Positions 1-11,969 of a stretch of 64,000 bases of DNA are shown piece after piece. How positions within the stretch are numbered: position 1 is the stretch's first letter; every line of letters starts with the position of its first letter. The translations under genes and the position numbers were made by a program. The notes beneath the pieces were generated by a model, which was given only the letters and a program-made list of their open reading frames with translations, was not told the origin of the DNA and ran no database searches. Location: contig CM057829.1 in the NCBI GenBank assembly GCA_030068075.1, positions 88,155,889-88,219,888 of the forward strand, read 5' to 3'. The stretch is from Paguma larvata. Taxonomy: Eukaryota > Chordata > Mammalia > Carnivora > Viverridae.

Positions 1-224
1 ATTCTGCCAAAGTTTTTTTCTATTGAGTGGTCACTCTTTTTGTTTTTGTTATTTCATTCATTTAACAAATAATTATAGCAAATAGTGTGCCAGACACCAT
101 TCTATTTATACATATTAACCACTTTGAACTTCATAATTATCCTATACATTAGGTAAGATTATTTTTATTGATAAGAAAACATAGTAAGCCATAAATTTAT
201 ATTTGTTTCCAATCTATATTTTTT

Positions 225-1277
225 TCAACAAACATTTTTTGAGTGCCTATCTTTTTGCCAGGCCACATTTTAGGTGCTAGGGCGTATAGTGGTGAACAAA
301 GTCCCTCCTCTAATGGAGATTACATTCTAGTGGCAGAAGATAAACAGGAATGAACTCATGAATAAACATGATACCAAGGCCAAATGCCATGTAGGTAAAA
401 TTGAGTGGTGTGACAGGGAGGGACTGGGGAGCTCCTCTGGATCAGATTGTCAGAGAGGCCTTTCTGAGGAAGTGACATTTAAGACGAGGTTTGAATGACC
501 AAAGGAGCCAGGCACTGGCTATCAAAGGGAAGTCCTCTGGTGCACAGCACAAAGCTAATACAAATGCCTTATGCCAGCAATGAGTCTAGTACTCTCAAGA
601 AAGAGGCCGGTGTGATGAGGGGAAGAGTGGGATGAGCCGAGGCACCCGAAGCAGGTAGAGATGAGGTTAGTCATGGGTCCGCAAGTGAAGGTAAGGACAG
701 TGACTTTAGTTCTAACTGTAGTAGGAAGCCAGTAGGTTTTATGCTGGGCAGTGATGTTTAGAAAGATTATGTTGGCGGCTGGGTGGGGAAGGTGTTGTGG
801 AGTGGGGCAAAAGTAGAATCAGAAAGACTATCTGGGAAGTGATGGAAGCATTTCAAGGGAGAGATGGTGGCGGCTTGGACTCTAGTGCTACCAGTGATGT
901 GATGATGACAAGGGGTGGATTTTGCAGATGGATTTCATGCTGGAGGTTAAGGAGAGAGATGAATCAATGTTAACTTTTAGATTTTAGATGTGCAAACTAG
1001 GGTGGCTGGTAATACTGTGGCTGAGATGCAGAAGATTTGGGGAGGGGCAGCTGGGAAAATAGGAAAGTGGGAGCTCTTCATGATTATGATTTTTTCTGAA
1101 GGATTTAGCAACTGTACAAGTAAGAGAATGTGAGTGAGTGGGTCATTCTTGCTCAAGAAGGAGTTCAAATAGGTTGTATGCTTGGAGAGGAAGAAAGATT
1201 TGAGGGCCTCAGCATGATGCAGTCAAAGATTGCATGTACAGTCAGGTGGGACAAAGCTTGAAGGATGAGGGCATATT
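225..1277 (-). repeat. LINE L2 fossil, antisense
   Basis: On the + strand this reads as the reverse of the L2 3' end: CAACAAACATTTTTTGAGTGCC, then a GTGCTAGGG block, TGGTGAACAAAG, GATTACATTCTAGTGG, GTGACATTTAAGACGAGGTTTGAATGA, and further right the GATGGTGGCGGCTTGGACT block that is the reverse of the L2 reverse-transcriptase C-terminal region. The blocks are collinear over about 1 kb, so it is one strongly diverged copy. A young L1 has inserted at its right end, and the L2 may continue beyond that insertion, but I could not trace it. It has no coding potential. Confidence 0.72.
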
Positions 1278-1289
1278 GGAGTTTGAGAT

Positions 1290-2316
1290 CTTTTTTAAAT
1301 TTAAAAATTTTTAAAAAATTTACATCCAAGTTAGTTAGCATATAGTGCAATAATGATTTCAGGAGTAGATTCCTTAATGCCCTTACCCGTTTATCCCATC
1401 CCCCCTCCCACAAATCCTCCAGTAACAATCTGTTTGTTCTCCATATTTAAGAGTCTCTTACATTTTGTCCCCCTCCCTGTTTCCATACCATCTTTGGTTC
1501 CCTTCCCTTGTGTTCATCCGTTCTGTGTCTTAAAGTCCTCATATGAGTGAAATCATATATATGTTTCTCTCTGGCTGACTTATTTTGGTTAGCATAATAC
1601 ACTCTACTTCCATCTACGTTGTTGCAAATGGCAAGATTTCATTCCTTTTGATTGCTAAGTAATACTTTATTGTTTATATATACCACATCTTCTTTATCCA
1701 ATCATCCATCAGTGGACATTTGTGCTCTTTCCATACTTTGGCTATTGTTGATAGTGCTACTATAAACATTGGGGGTGCATGTACCCCTTTGAAACAGCAC
1801 ACCTGTATCCCTTGGATAAATACCTAGTAGTGCAATTGCTGGGTTGTAGGGTAGTTCTATTTTTAATTTTTTGAGGAACCTCCATACTGTTTTCCAGAGT
1901 GGCTACACCAGTTTGCATTCCCACCAGCAGGGCAAAAAATATCCTCTTTCTTTGCATCGTCACCAACATCTGTTGTTGCCTGAGTTGTTAATGTTAGCCA
2001 TTATGACTTGCGTGAGGTGGTATCTCATTGTGGTTTTGATTATATTTCCCTGATGATGAGTGATATTGAGCATTTTTTTATGTGTCAGTGGCCATCTGGA
2101 TGTCTTCTTTGGAGAAGTGTCTTTTCATGTCTTTTGCCCATTTCTTCACTGGATTATTTGTTTTTTGGGTGTTTGATAAATTCTTTATAGATTTTGGATA
2201 CTATTTATCCGATATGTCATTTGCGAATATCTTCTCTCATTCTGTCGGTTGCCTTTTAGTTTTGATGATTGATGAGGTTCCAATAGTTAATTTTTACTTT
2301 TGTTTCCCTTGCCTCT
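1290..2316 (-). mobile_element. 5'-truncated carnivore L1, antisense
   Basis: On the + strand it begins with a degenerate T/A-rich tail, then the L1 3'UTR (ACATCCAAGTTAGTTAGCAT) and, from about 1560, the reverse of the ORF2 C-terminal coding sequence. Minus-strand translation of 1760-1969 gives a broken ORF2 tail ([20 protein letters not shown]). The element is bounded by a 12-bp direct repeat, GGAGTTTGAGAT, at 1278-1289 and 2317-2328, the mark of target-primed reverse transcription. It is 5'-truncated to about 1 kb and has several frame breaks, so it is immobile. It landed inside the L2 to its left. Confidence 0.92.
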
Positions 2317-2328
2317 GGAGTTTGAGAT

Positions 2329-3289
2329 TTCAGATGTGAAACTTTTCTGGGTGATGATAAGATCCAAGATGTGGTCATGGGTGTCGACAGCTGAAGAATG
2401 GAGGTAAAATTTTTAGGGTGTAAAATGTTAAAGAAATGTAGTTTGAAAACTTTAAAAATAAAGGATATTGAGGTCCTAAAAAAAGGACTAAAGTATCCAG
2501 GATAGAGGATAAAGACAGGAGAAAAAGAAGTAACCAGGTGCCATGATCATGGGAGGAGATCTAGAGATTGGCAGAGCACACTCATGAGGAGATTTAGAAG
2601 GTGGTATGGCTTTCAAAGTCTTGTGTGGCTGTGGAGTTGTCTGGATGCAAGAGAAGGTGGGAGAATGCTGTTCCTGGATGCCTCGGAAAAGGGAAGGGAT
2701 AGTTCCTCACTAGAGAGAGCCCACAGGGGTGCCGGGTCCCAGGGTGCTGGGAAGTCTAGGCTTACATTAACTCTGGAGGCACAGGGAGGACTCTGTGAAA
2801 GGCTCAGGGTGCAGGAGGACTTGCTAGTGAAGGAATGTGTGCTCAAAAGCAAAACCAGGAAAGACTGAGAGGTAGGAAGGCAGTAGAATAAGCTGTGGAC
2901 CCAGGGCTGGAGATGGGGAAGAGCATTGCAGGAGGGACTCAGAACAAGACAGAACAAGACAGGGAGAGGATACACTACCAGAGAGTCTGGCACTTGGGGC
3001 AGTAATCAGTAATAAGAGCCATACAAAATCTGCATAAAACTATAAAACTTTGGAGCAAACGTGTTTGTTACAGCTTGGTAACAAACAAAATTAAAATCCT
3101 ATTTGCACACCACAGATTACATATTAGGTATCTTTTCAATCTATCAAGGTCATCATAACCAGTATAACCAATTTAACATACCAGTAATGGGACAAACTGA
3201 CTTGTGTTCTGATGAAATGCACTTATAATGACTTAACAGCAACCACGTAATACTTCTGCCTAAGATATTCAGTCTAAATCTGATCACGA
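2329..3289. other. No gene seen; purine-rich single-copy or very old repeat
   Basis: The plus strand is rich in A and G. Open frames on both strands between 2584 and 2993 have low-complexity translations that match no family I know. Parts resemble a further, very decayed stretch of the L2 that starts at 225, but I cannot align it with confidence. No promoter, splice-exon pattern or poly-A signal stands out. Confidence 0.4.
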
Positions 3290-3795
3290 GGAACAGGTCA
3301 ATTTAAACTGAGGGGGGATTTTCCAATTTAGTCATGAAAGACTAAAAAAGACTAAAAAGCTGAAGAATTGTTTTAGATTAAAGGACATTGAAGAGATAAC
3401 AATTAAATGCAAGCGCAATCCCTTGACTTGATCCTGGGCTGGAAACAAACACACATACCACAAAAATCCCAAAACCCACTTGAAAGGACTAGGGGAACCT
3501 GAATGTGGATTATTTATTAAAAAAATAGTGTTGGGTTGTTGTTTATCTAAGTGTGTTAATTGTATTAAGGTTATAAAGGAGAACGTCCTCTTCTTTAGGA
3601 GTTGCATATTGAAGTGTTTAGGGGCAAAGTGTTGTAATGTATGCACTCAACTCTCAAGTGATACAGTGATATCTGTATATCTATAAAACCTATATATTTT
3701 CTCTCTCTACATTAATATTTCTCTATCTCTTTATATTTAGTGAGAGAAAGCAAATATCTAAATTGTCAGATAAAACAAATGCTTTAAATTTGCAG
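3290..3795 (+). repeat. Old L1 3'UTR fragment, sense
   Basis: The run of CCAATTTAGTCATGAAAGAC, AGACTAAAAAGCTGAAGAA, GAGATAACAATTAAATGCAA, TGGATTATTTATT, GAACGTCCTCTTCTTTAGGA and TTGAAGTGTTTAGGGGCAAA follows the order of the 3'UTR of old mammalian L1 subfamilies (L1MB-L1ME age). No ORF2 sequence precedes it, so only the 3' terminal part survives. Subfamily assignment is from memory. Confidence 0.6.
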
Positions 3796-4589
3796 GCTGG
3801 ATTTTAAGATCTGATCTAAGTAAAAAATATTTCAATATTACATTAAACAAAAGGAATTATTAAATAACATTTAAATAAAAACTATTTTATGAAATATATT
3901 AAATCAGTCATATGGCAATATCAATTTACTATACTGGCAGTCTATTGCTAGATCATTAACCAATCACCATGACCAACTTAATAACACAATGTGCCTTATT
4001 TTACATCCTGGAAGTCATCCAGATAGGCTCTGTTGGGCAGATAGAGAAGCATACATTTTATTATTTATTCAAATCAGTGCCAACTGTACATGGCAAGATA
4101 CTACCTTCACTGAAGAGGAAAAAGAGAACTTCTTTACATGGACCTTTTTGATTTCTTTCATACATTTTTACCATCCATGATATTTCTGGGGGAGTCCACA
4201 AGTAATGTGGTGGAATTAAGGTCATAGAATGCATCATCCTGTCTCCTTTCTGCCACCCTTGAAAAGTGGGACAGCCACTAATTCACAAAATGTATGCTTG
4301 GTTTCTTCTCTTACAAGAGGAGAGAAGGTTCCAGAAGCAACTGGTATAAACTATGGCTAAGGGAAAAGTGGAAGTAGGGGTGGTATAAACATATGTCTCA
4401 AAACCTATCTCTCCCCTTTTGCCATGTCTTGAAGGTGTGAGATGGTGCCATCTATGAACCAGGAAGGGGGTCCTTTCAAACACCAGATCTGTTGGTGCCA
4501 TGTTCTAGGACTTGCCAACCTCCAGAACTATCTATGAAATAGGAGGATCTTAAACATGGATGCCTTTTATAAATTGATGAAACGATGAA
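3796..4589. other. No gene or repeat recognised
   Basis: AT-rich sequence without a recognised transposon, pseudogene or exon. It directly abuts the A/T-rich tail of the PFN1 pseudogene. Confidence 0.5.
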
Positions 4590-5390
4590 GATTTTTATTT
4601 TTTATTTTATTTTTTGGTTAGTAGAATTTTTTTATTTAGAAAGAGTACCAACAACAACTCCCAAACAAAAAACTTTTCCAAGCACTCACAGGATTGGTAT
4701 GGGTAGGGGGACGTGTCTGTTCATCCAGCCCCAGCCCCCAGCTTATGTAGTTTTGGCAGCAATAAGGGGTGTGGGGCAACGGCCCCTCAAATGAAAAAGG
4801 GGTATGTGTGTGCATGGGAAGAAGAGGGGTGCAAAAGCAGTGGGGAGTGGTGGGGGAAAGGGACAGACAAGGTCAGTACTGGGAGCGCCGCAGGCGGGTG
4901 GCCGTTTCATAATATTTCTTGTTGATCACACCGCCATGCCACCGTGGACACTTGCCCATCAGCAGGACTAGCATCTTGGCAATCATGGTGACCAGGATGT
5001 TCAAAGTGGGAGCTCCGCCAGTACTCTTGGTACAGAAATCCATGGTAAATTCCCCATCCTGCAGCAGTGAGTCCAGAATAACAGAACATTTCTGGCCCCT
5101 GAGTGTCAGACCATTCATAAAACGAAAAACAAAAAACAAACAAAAAAACCAAGAAACTTGACTGGTCTTTGCCAACCAGGACACCAACGTTAGGTGGCAT
5201 GATGTTGACAAAGGTTTCTCCAAGGATAGCGGCCCAGATGGAGGGGGAGTCCTTATAGCCCAATGTCCTGACAGGTCAGATCCGCCCTTTGGTTGTGGAT
5301 ATAGTGGTTCCACCTGCCATGGAGCTGCTTGGGGGGCCTCCTCGGGCTGGTGGTGTGGGGAGGCTGAGAGCTTGGGGCACACCTCGCCCT
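4590..5390 (-). pseudogene. PFN1P: Processed pseudogene of profilin-1
   Basis: The parent, PFN1, encodes a 140-residue actin-monomer-binding protein. The minus strand holds an intronless copy. The start codon lies at 5318-5320, the stop at 4873-4875, the 3'UTR runs to about 4640 and an A-rich tail (T-rich on the plus strand) to about 4590. Recognisable peptides are [28 protein letters not shown], then in another frame [36 protein letters not shown] and the C-terminus LRRSQY. Disruptions are a shortened, frame-shifted N-terminal segment after WNAYID-equivalent codons and an insertion of about 30 bases (T-rich in the sense strand) near 5115-5150 that shifts the frame in the middle of the protein. 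Loss of introns, retained UTRs and the tail indicate an L1-mediated retrocopy. It cannot make profilin. Confidence 0.93.
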
Positions 5391-5429
5391 CAAGACCAAC
5401 AATGAAACTTTTTAAAGAAGCAAGAATTT

Positions 5430-7520
5430 AAGTTAAATGAGTAATCTGTAAAGGAAATTAGGAAAATAATTCCATTTACAATACCATCAAACCTCCTCTC
5501 CTCAATACTGAGAATTAAACCTAACTAAAGAAGTGAAAGACTTGTGCGCTGAAGACTAGATAACACTGATGAAAAACATTAAAGAAGACACAAATATTTG
5601 GAAAGACAGCTGCATTCGTGGATTAGAGGACTTAATATTGTTAGGATGTCAATACTACCCAAAGCCATATATAGATTCAATGCAATTGCTGTCAAAATCT
5701 CAAGGCAGTTTTTGCAGAAATAGAAAACTGCATCTTAAAATTCACAAGGAACTTCAAGGGAACCCTGGATACTCAAAAAAATCTTGAACAAAGTTGGATG
5801 TCTCAGACTTCCAGGTTTCAAAACATACTATAAAAATATTACTATACTATTCAAAACAGTGTGGTACTGCCACAAAGACAGACATATATACCAAATGGAG
5901 AAGAATAGAGAGCCCAGAAATAAACCATTGCAGATGTGATCAAATGATTTTCAACAAGGGTGCCAACCCTGTCGGTGGTGAAAGGATTAGCAAACAAAAA
6001 GGTGTTGTCTTTCAACAGATAATGTTTGGCCAATTGGATATCCACACAAAAAGAAAGAAGTTGGATGCTTATATTACACCATATACAAAAATTAACTCAA
6101 AAATGTATTAAAGACCTAAAATTTAGGACACAAAACTATAAAGCTAGAGGAGACCTAGGTGGAAATTTCTTGACTTTGGATTTGGTAATCCAAAGAGGTT
6201 TTTGTGTCACCAAAGAGGTGACACAAAAGGTACAGGCAATAAAAACAAAAATAGCCAAATCAGGCTACATCAAACATAAAAAATGCTGTACATCAAAGGA
6301 CAATCAACAGTGTGAAAAGATAACCTACAGAATGGGAGAAAATACTTGAAAATCACATATCTGATGATATCACATTTTTCTGTTGATATCTAGAATTTAT
6401 GAAGAACTCTTACAACTTCAAAAACCAAATAAACTTATTAAGAAATGAGCTTGAATAGATATTTCTCTAAAGATGATGTACAAATGACCAATAAACATAT
6501 GAAAGGATGTTCAACATTACTAATCTTTAGAGAAATGCAAATCAAAACCAACATTATTATCTTCTACACAGTAAGATGGTTACCATCAAAAAGCTCAGAA
6601 ACTAAGGGCGCCTGGTGGCTCAGTCGGTTGAGCGTCGGACTTCGGCTCAGGTCATGATCTCGAGGTCCGTGAGTTCGAGCCCCGCGTCTGGCTCTGTGCA
6701 GACAGCTCAGAGCCTGGAGCTTGCTTCGGATTCTGTGTCTCCCTCTCTCTCTGCCCCTCCCCCACTCATGCTGTCTCTCTCTGTCTCAAAAATAAATAAA
6801 CATTAAAAAAAAAAAAAGCCCAGAAACTAACAACCATTGGTGAGGATGTGAAGAAATTCAAAACCTTGTTGCACTATTGCTGGGATTATAAAACCGGAGC
6901 AACCATTTATGGAACCAATTCTTCAAAAATTTGAAAATAGAACTACCATATGACCTAGTAATTTAAATTCTAGGTACATCGCCAAAGTGATAGAAAGTAA
7001 AAATCTCTAAGAGATATTACAACCCCATGTTTATAGCAGCATTATTCACAACAGTAAAGAGGTGGAAAGAAGACAAGTGTTAATCTTCAGATGAATGCAT
7101 AAACAAAATATGGTATATTTACACAATGGAATATTATTCAGCCTTTAAAGGAAAGGAAATAATGTAGCATGTGATAACATGGCTGAACATTCAGGATAAT
7201 GTTAAGTGAGATAATAAGTAAGGCACAAGCAGAAAAACCCTTTATGATTGCACATTATGTGCTATGTAAAGTAGTCAAATTCATAGAAAAACAAAGTAAA
7301 GTCGTGGTTTCCAGTGGTTAGAGTAGGGAAAATGGAGAGTCGTTGTTTAAACGGTATGGAGTTCTGCTTCGCAAGATGGAAAGGTTCTGGAGGATCTATT
7401 GCATAACAATGAGAATATATGTAGCCCTCCTGAAGAATTCAGTAGAAACTGGTTATATGTTAAATTTCATATAATGGGTTTTTTTCAACAAAATAGTTTA
7501 AAACATGTTAAAACAAAACT
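5430..7520 (+). mobile_element. Eutherian-age L1 (L1MA/L1MB type) 3' half, sense
   Basis: From about 5430 the plus strand follows the second half of L1 ORF2: translated pieces include LGCQYYPKPYIDSMQ (5569-5787) and WLDIHTKRKKLD-like and YTKINSKMY segments (5794-6111), followed at 6300-6550 by the GRMGENT and NRYFSKDDVQMTNKHMK blocks and at 7100-7200 by the ATGGAATATTATTCAGCC block. The 3'UTR (7260-7520) carries GTCAAATTCATAGAAAAACA and GCAAGATGGAAAGGTTCTGG. Frames are broken repeatedly. A SINE splits it at 6606-6815. The 5' end lies almost against the 5' end of the PFN1 pseudogene. Confidence 0.88.
6606..6815 (+). mobile_element. CAN-SINE (SINEC_Fc type), full length
   Basis: Tail of the plus-strand copy is AAATAAATAAACATT plus A13. 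The head is a tRNA-Lys-like sequence with A box (TGGCTCAGTCGG) and B box (GTTCGAGCCCC), followed by a CT-rich linker. A 15-bp target duplication flanks it: AAGCTCAGAAACTAA at 6591-6605 and AAGCCCAGAAACTAA at 6816-6830, one mismatch. It inserted into the older sense L1. Close match to the consensus and a long A tail suggest a young copy. Confidence 0.97.
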
Positions 7521-8066
7521 GAACAAACCGCTATCTCTTTCTGAGCAGTATGTTCTTGGGACATGGACCCACTTTATTCTAGGAGTGCCTCCTTGAGTAC
7601 TATATTATCAGTTGTAGTTCAGGGGTACCACATGTAGTTTTCCTTTTCTTAATTTTAAGAAAATCTTCTCTCTTTATTGATAAAAAAGTTTCATCTGTTT
7701 TTGAGATATAATATTTAAAAAGAAGGCCCAATTTTCTTTAGTTGTATGGAGGAAATGAAGAAATATTAGGGAGTTCAGCCTGGGTGCAAATTTCTGGATT
7801 AGCAGGTTAAAAAAAAAAGCCAGTTGTAAAACATCAGTTGCCTATGACATCAAGAAAAGAAAAGAAATTATATGTGGACATAGATATTTTCATACTCTTA
7901 AAACCTTTATAACACAGTCTCTTATGATTGTCCTTTAAAGCTACTAAATAATATGCATATCTTCCAAAAATGAATTTTTTCAATTTATTGATTCAGTTGA
8001 TGATTAGAGAGCTGTTTTTGTGCTATTCATTCCTTATATTTGAAATAACCCAATCCAATATATCTT
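7521..8066. other. No gene or repeat recognised
   Basis: AT-rich single-copy-looking DNA between two L1 fragments. Nothing beyond short A and T runs. Confidence 0.5.
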
Positions 8067-8080
8067 CAAAAATATTTTTA

Positions 8081-8367
8081 TTTATTTATTTGTTTGTTTT
8101 TTATTTTTAAAAATTATTTTTAAATTTACATCCAAGTTAGTTAACATATAGTGCAACAATGATTTCAGGAGTAGATTACTTAATGCCTCTTACCCATTTA
8201 GCCCACCTCCCCTCCCAAAACCTCTCTAGCAACCCACTGTTGTCCATATCTAAGAGTTTCTTATGTTTTGTCCCCCTCCCTGTTTTTATATTATTTTTAC
8301 TTCCCTTCCCTTATGTTCATCTGTTTTGAATCTTAAAATCCTCACATGAGGGAAGTCATATGATACA
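8081..8367 (-). mobile_element. 3'UTR-only carnivore L1 insertion, antisense
   Basis: Same 3'UTR as the copies at 1290 and 54255 (TTACATCCAAGTTAGTTAAC, GATTTCAGGAGTAGATTACTT, TTATGTTCATCTGTTTT) and stops before the ORF2 stop region, so less than 300 bp was copied. A 13-bp perfect direct repeat AAAAATATTTTTA flanks it at 8068-8080 and 8368-8380. Confidence 0.92.
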
Positions 8368-8380
8368 AAAAATATTTTTA

Positions 8381-10921
8381 CAAAGTTTACTTTTAAATCA
8401 GAAAAGGAGTACTTATTTATTGCAGAAAAATCAGAAAGTTCAAATTAGTAAAAAGAAGACACATTAAAAAATTTACTTACCTGACAAAAAACAACGTTAG
8501 TGCTTTGGTCTATTATCTCCCAGACTCTGCCCCTGTCATGTATATGGTCATATGTGGTTTTTATACAAATGAAACTTTACCTTACATGATTTTGTAATCT
8601 ACCTCTTTTTTTCACTTGACAAAATATTACTGATATTTTTGAGTCCTAGCAGTTCTTTCAGCAGGAGCTATAAGCTTTCTTTCCTAAGCAAAGGTAGATG
8701 GATCCTGTAATTGTGACAATCAGACATCTTAAATTGATCTGTGACCATAGTTCATTTATTACCGAAGGCAGTAAGGTCATTTTTGGTCCTATAAGATTCA
8801 GTGTACTCCTTTCTTTTCTATGCTAGAAACCATTTTACGAATTTGGGCTCTGCTATGGACATGTCTGAGAAGTTGTAGCAGTTTTACTGTTCTTTACAAT
8901 CCCTGTATCTCATCAGATCACACTACACAATCTTCTTAGGAAAAAGGATGATGGGGAAAGACCAAAAGGGCCAGGCTGAAAGATAAAACCACCAAATTGC
9001 TTTACAGAGATGTCAGTTGAGCACACACATGGGAACGTCAGGCAATGGAAGTGACATTCCAAACGACATGTCTTTTTTCCCCCTCTACACACTAAAAATG
9101 CTTGTATTAATTGACAGCAGATAAAAGGTGAAAGAATACAATGCATAGTAACTCATGTGAAAGCTTACAGGTAAAAGACTGAATTCTTGTGTGAAATAAT
9201 GGCTTTCTACTTAATAAATTGGAGTTGTTCCAAGGACATCTTTTCATTTACGGAGCAGGTGCAGATGAAGTTTTGAGAAACTTATGCAGTATTTTTAAAA
9301 AATAAAACATTTAATTAACAAGCCTGAAAACAGTGGAGCACTTGAAGTGGGAATAAAACAATTGTTTTATATCAAACAGTGCAAATCCAATTTGTGAATA
9401 CAACTATATTGAAAAGCTTTAAAATATTAATAAATTGCTGTGGGCTTTAAAAAAGAAGTTTTAATTTTCTTTCAAGGTTTCCCCTTGAGACAAGTTCTAA
9501 ACCAGAAAAGATGTTCGAATGAATGCAAAAAAAGTATATTCTTTTCGAAGGTCCAAACGCTTATTTAAAAGAAGCAAGATGAAAAGGAGTTAGAATATTT
9601 GTACGCATTAAAAAATAAATCATATGCAAACACATCTCTATATGTGGATTTTGTTTGTTGAGGTTGTTTGGAATTGCATTTGCTCTCATGACTTTAATAA
9701 CTTGCTAGGATTTAAACACAATGGATTTGAAAAAAAATAATGTAATATTAAAGATACATGTTGTTTTCTAAGGGACAAAGCATAAGGAGATCTGTGAAAG
9801 TTACATAATAAAAAGAATCTGGAGAAATGTACCATTTCAAGAGAAGAAGACTCTAGATTAAATTTTACATAAAGTAATCCTTTCTGACTCCAGCCTTTTG
9901 TGTCAAAGTCTCTGGTAGCAGCACAGACTGTTGGTCATATTCCATCTTGCTCCGTGGTGTTTGGTAGACTCTCAGGTATTGGTTCTTTAGTGAGTCTGGG
10001 TCAGGTTAGATGCCCTGGAAAGCAAGCTGGATAAATCCAGACTTTTCGGTGTAGTGTCCAGAACTGACAGGCCACCAATGCTCCTTCCGTTTGTGTTTCC
10101 TGATTGGAAAAAGAGCAAATAAAAATCACTGAACAGCTTCTGGGAAAGTCTGCTTGTACAGTAGGGACCTAACGAGATTGAATAAAAACTTAATTCCTGG
10201 ATCCTGACAAGAACAAGTGATCCTGAAGCTACTGGAAGAAAATTAAAGGTATATAGGTTAATGTTTTCCAAGGCACTCACAGAGAAACGGAGAACAATGG
10301 TCGCCATTTATAGAATCCTGGATATTCTGTAGTCCACAGACCTTTGGAATAGTTGTTATCACTCCTCATATTAACCAAATAGGTTAAAAGCAGATAATGG
10401 CTTAATAAGAGATGATCCTCTGATTTTTCTTTTAAGGCACCTAAGAATCTGATTCTATACCTTAATTTTCCATGACTTGAGATGATAATTCCTGGACTTA
10501 GAGTGTATTAATTTGTTTTTATTTAGAAAAACTAAGCAACCATCAAAGAGGAAAAAACAAGGCAATGGATGAAAAACGGAGAAACTAAGCTGTCGCACAC
10601 ATAGAGTATTAAGCACTGTGTGCTATTATGTTAGTTAGTGCTTATGCTTAAAAAGTGCTTCATATTCTCAAATGTATGCTCCTATTCCTCTCTAAAGGAA
10701 TGCCTCATTAAGCTGCTCAGTTTCCCTTCCCTTGAATTTCACACAAGGTTTAAATCTTTTGATCTTTCTGTAGCCTTTTGCCTTTTGATCCCTTGATTCT
10801 CTTCAACCTGGTTGCTTAATTATTTAGCCTTCTTAATTCTCACCCTCTTCCTCTACTCTCAGTCATCCTTTCATCTTTTTGGGTGTCCTAGCTCATCTTA
10901 CCCTTCTCACTAATCTTTTGT
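8381..10921. other. Largely single-copy DNA; one possible old L1 piece
   Basis: About 8480-8660 (TTTTTATACAAATGAAACTTTACCTTACATGATTTTGTAATC and the following TTTTTTTCACTTGACA) resembles the antisense 3'UTR of an old L1M, weakly. The rest, 8700-10921, shows no transposon, pseudogene or splice-supported exon that I can recognise. Open frames on the minus strand near 8913-9146 and 9987-10307 have no family resemblance. Confidence 0.4.
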
Positions 10922-10931
10922 CTTGTGAAAC

Positions 10932-11153
10932 ATTTTTTTTTCTTTTTCAAGAGAGAGAAAGAGAGAGCGAGAGCGAGGGTGCAAGCAGGGGATTGAAGAA
11001 GAGCAGAGGGAGGGAGGGAGAGAGAGAGAGAGAGAGAGAAAATCTTAAGCTCAGTGCAGAGCCAACATGGGGCTTGATCCTACAACCCTAGGATCATTAC
11101 CTGAACCAAAATCAAGAGTCAGATGCTCAACTGACTGAGCCACCCAAGTGCCC
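10932..11153 (-). mobile_element. CAN-SINE, antisense
   Basis: T-rich tail at left, a GA-rich tract (10951-11040) and the reverse tRNA-like head ending GAGCCACCCAAGTGCCCC. Flanked by TTGTGAAAC at 10923-10931 and 11155-11163. The GA tract is enlarged relative to the other copies. Confidence 0.94.
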
Positions 11154-11163
11154 CTTGTGAAAC

Positions 11164-11659
11164 CGTTTATACATTGAAGAAGCCACAGAGATGGAGGATA
11201 GGTTCTACTTAACTAAAAAAAGAGTTACAATATTTATATTTCCTTTTTGCATATCATCATGGGAATGAAATAAAAATATTGTCATGTTCACGGTTTCATG
11301 TATTGTTAAGTCCTTGCTGGGATGTTATTCGCCATATAGAAGAACCATAGAGAATTTTAGAAATTACAGTAACTCTTAACCAGAAATGATGTGGAAGATT
11401 TTATCAGCCAGTCTTCTCATGAATCCTCCATCAGCAGGACTTTATTTGATAATGTTTGAAAAAGTGATAGAGGTATACATGTGACATCTGGCAGAACTTT
11501 CATCCTCAGGGTTGATTTGGCTGAACTTCTCCAGGTCAAGGGCTTCATTAAAGAGGACAGTATGCAAACATACAGGAGAACAGCACTATGGTCAAACACA
11601 CATATATGTGAATATTCAAAAATGATTTTGGGACAGATAATAGAATACCCTAGTAAATA
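11164..11659. other. No gene or repeat recognised
   Basis: Single-copy-looking DNA. Overlapping short open frames on both strands at 11417-11666 show no recognisable protein. Confidence 0.45.
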
Positions 11660-11830
11660 TACATAAGCTTGAGAAATTATTTACCCTCTTTCAGCCCCAG
11701 TTTCCTTACCTGCAAAATGGGAAAGGTGATGACGAAATCTATTTCATGAAGGTGTTGTGGGAATTTATGAGTTGTTAAATATTGGTGAAATATGTAGACA
11801 CATGGAAGCTATCGTTAAATGTAAAAATAT
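11660..11830 (+). repeat. MIR SINE fossil
   Basis: CAGCCCCAGTTTCCTTACCTGCAAAATGGGAAAGGTGATGA is the MIR core-to-3' region, followed by the usual TTGTGGGAATTTATGAG stretch. Diverged, with the tRNA-derived 5' part lost or unrecognisable. Confidence 0.75.
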
Positions 11831-11969
11831 TTATAATATTATTATATCTTTTTAAACACAGTAAGCATAAAAGTTTTTTTTCCTTATGGTTAAAAGTTAT
11901 AATGTATAAATAACTCTGATACTCTTAGTCACTTCTCAAATAGGTAAGACTATATACTCATATTTTAAA

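Noticed and set aside
977..1428. Short minus-strand frames near 1 kb
   Set aside because: They read through the antisense L2 and L1 tail and have no protein match.
4873..5382. 169-codon frame as a functional profilin-like gene
   Set aside because: Only the C-terminal half is in the profilin frame. The first half is out-of-frame sequence joined through an insertion, and the copy is intronless with an A-rich tail.
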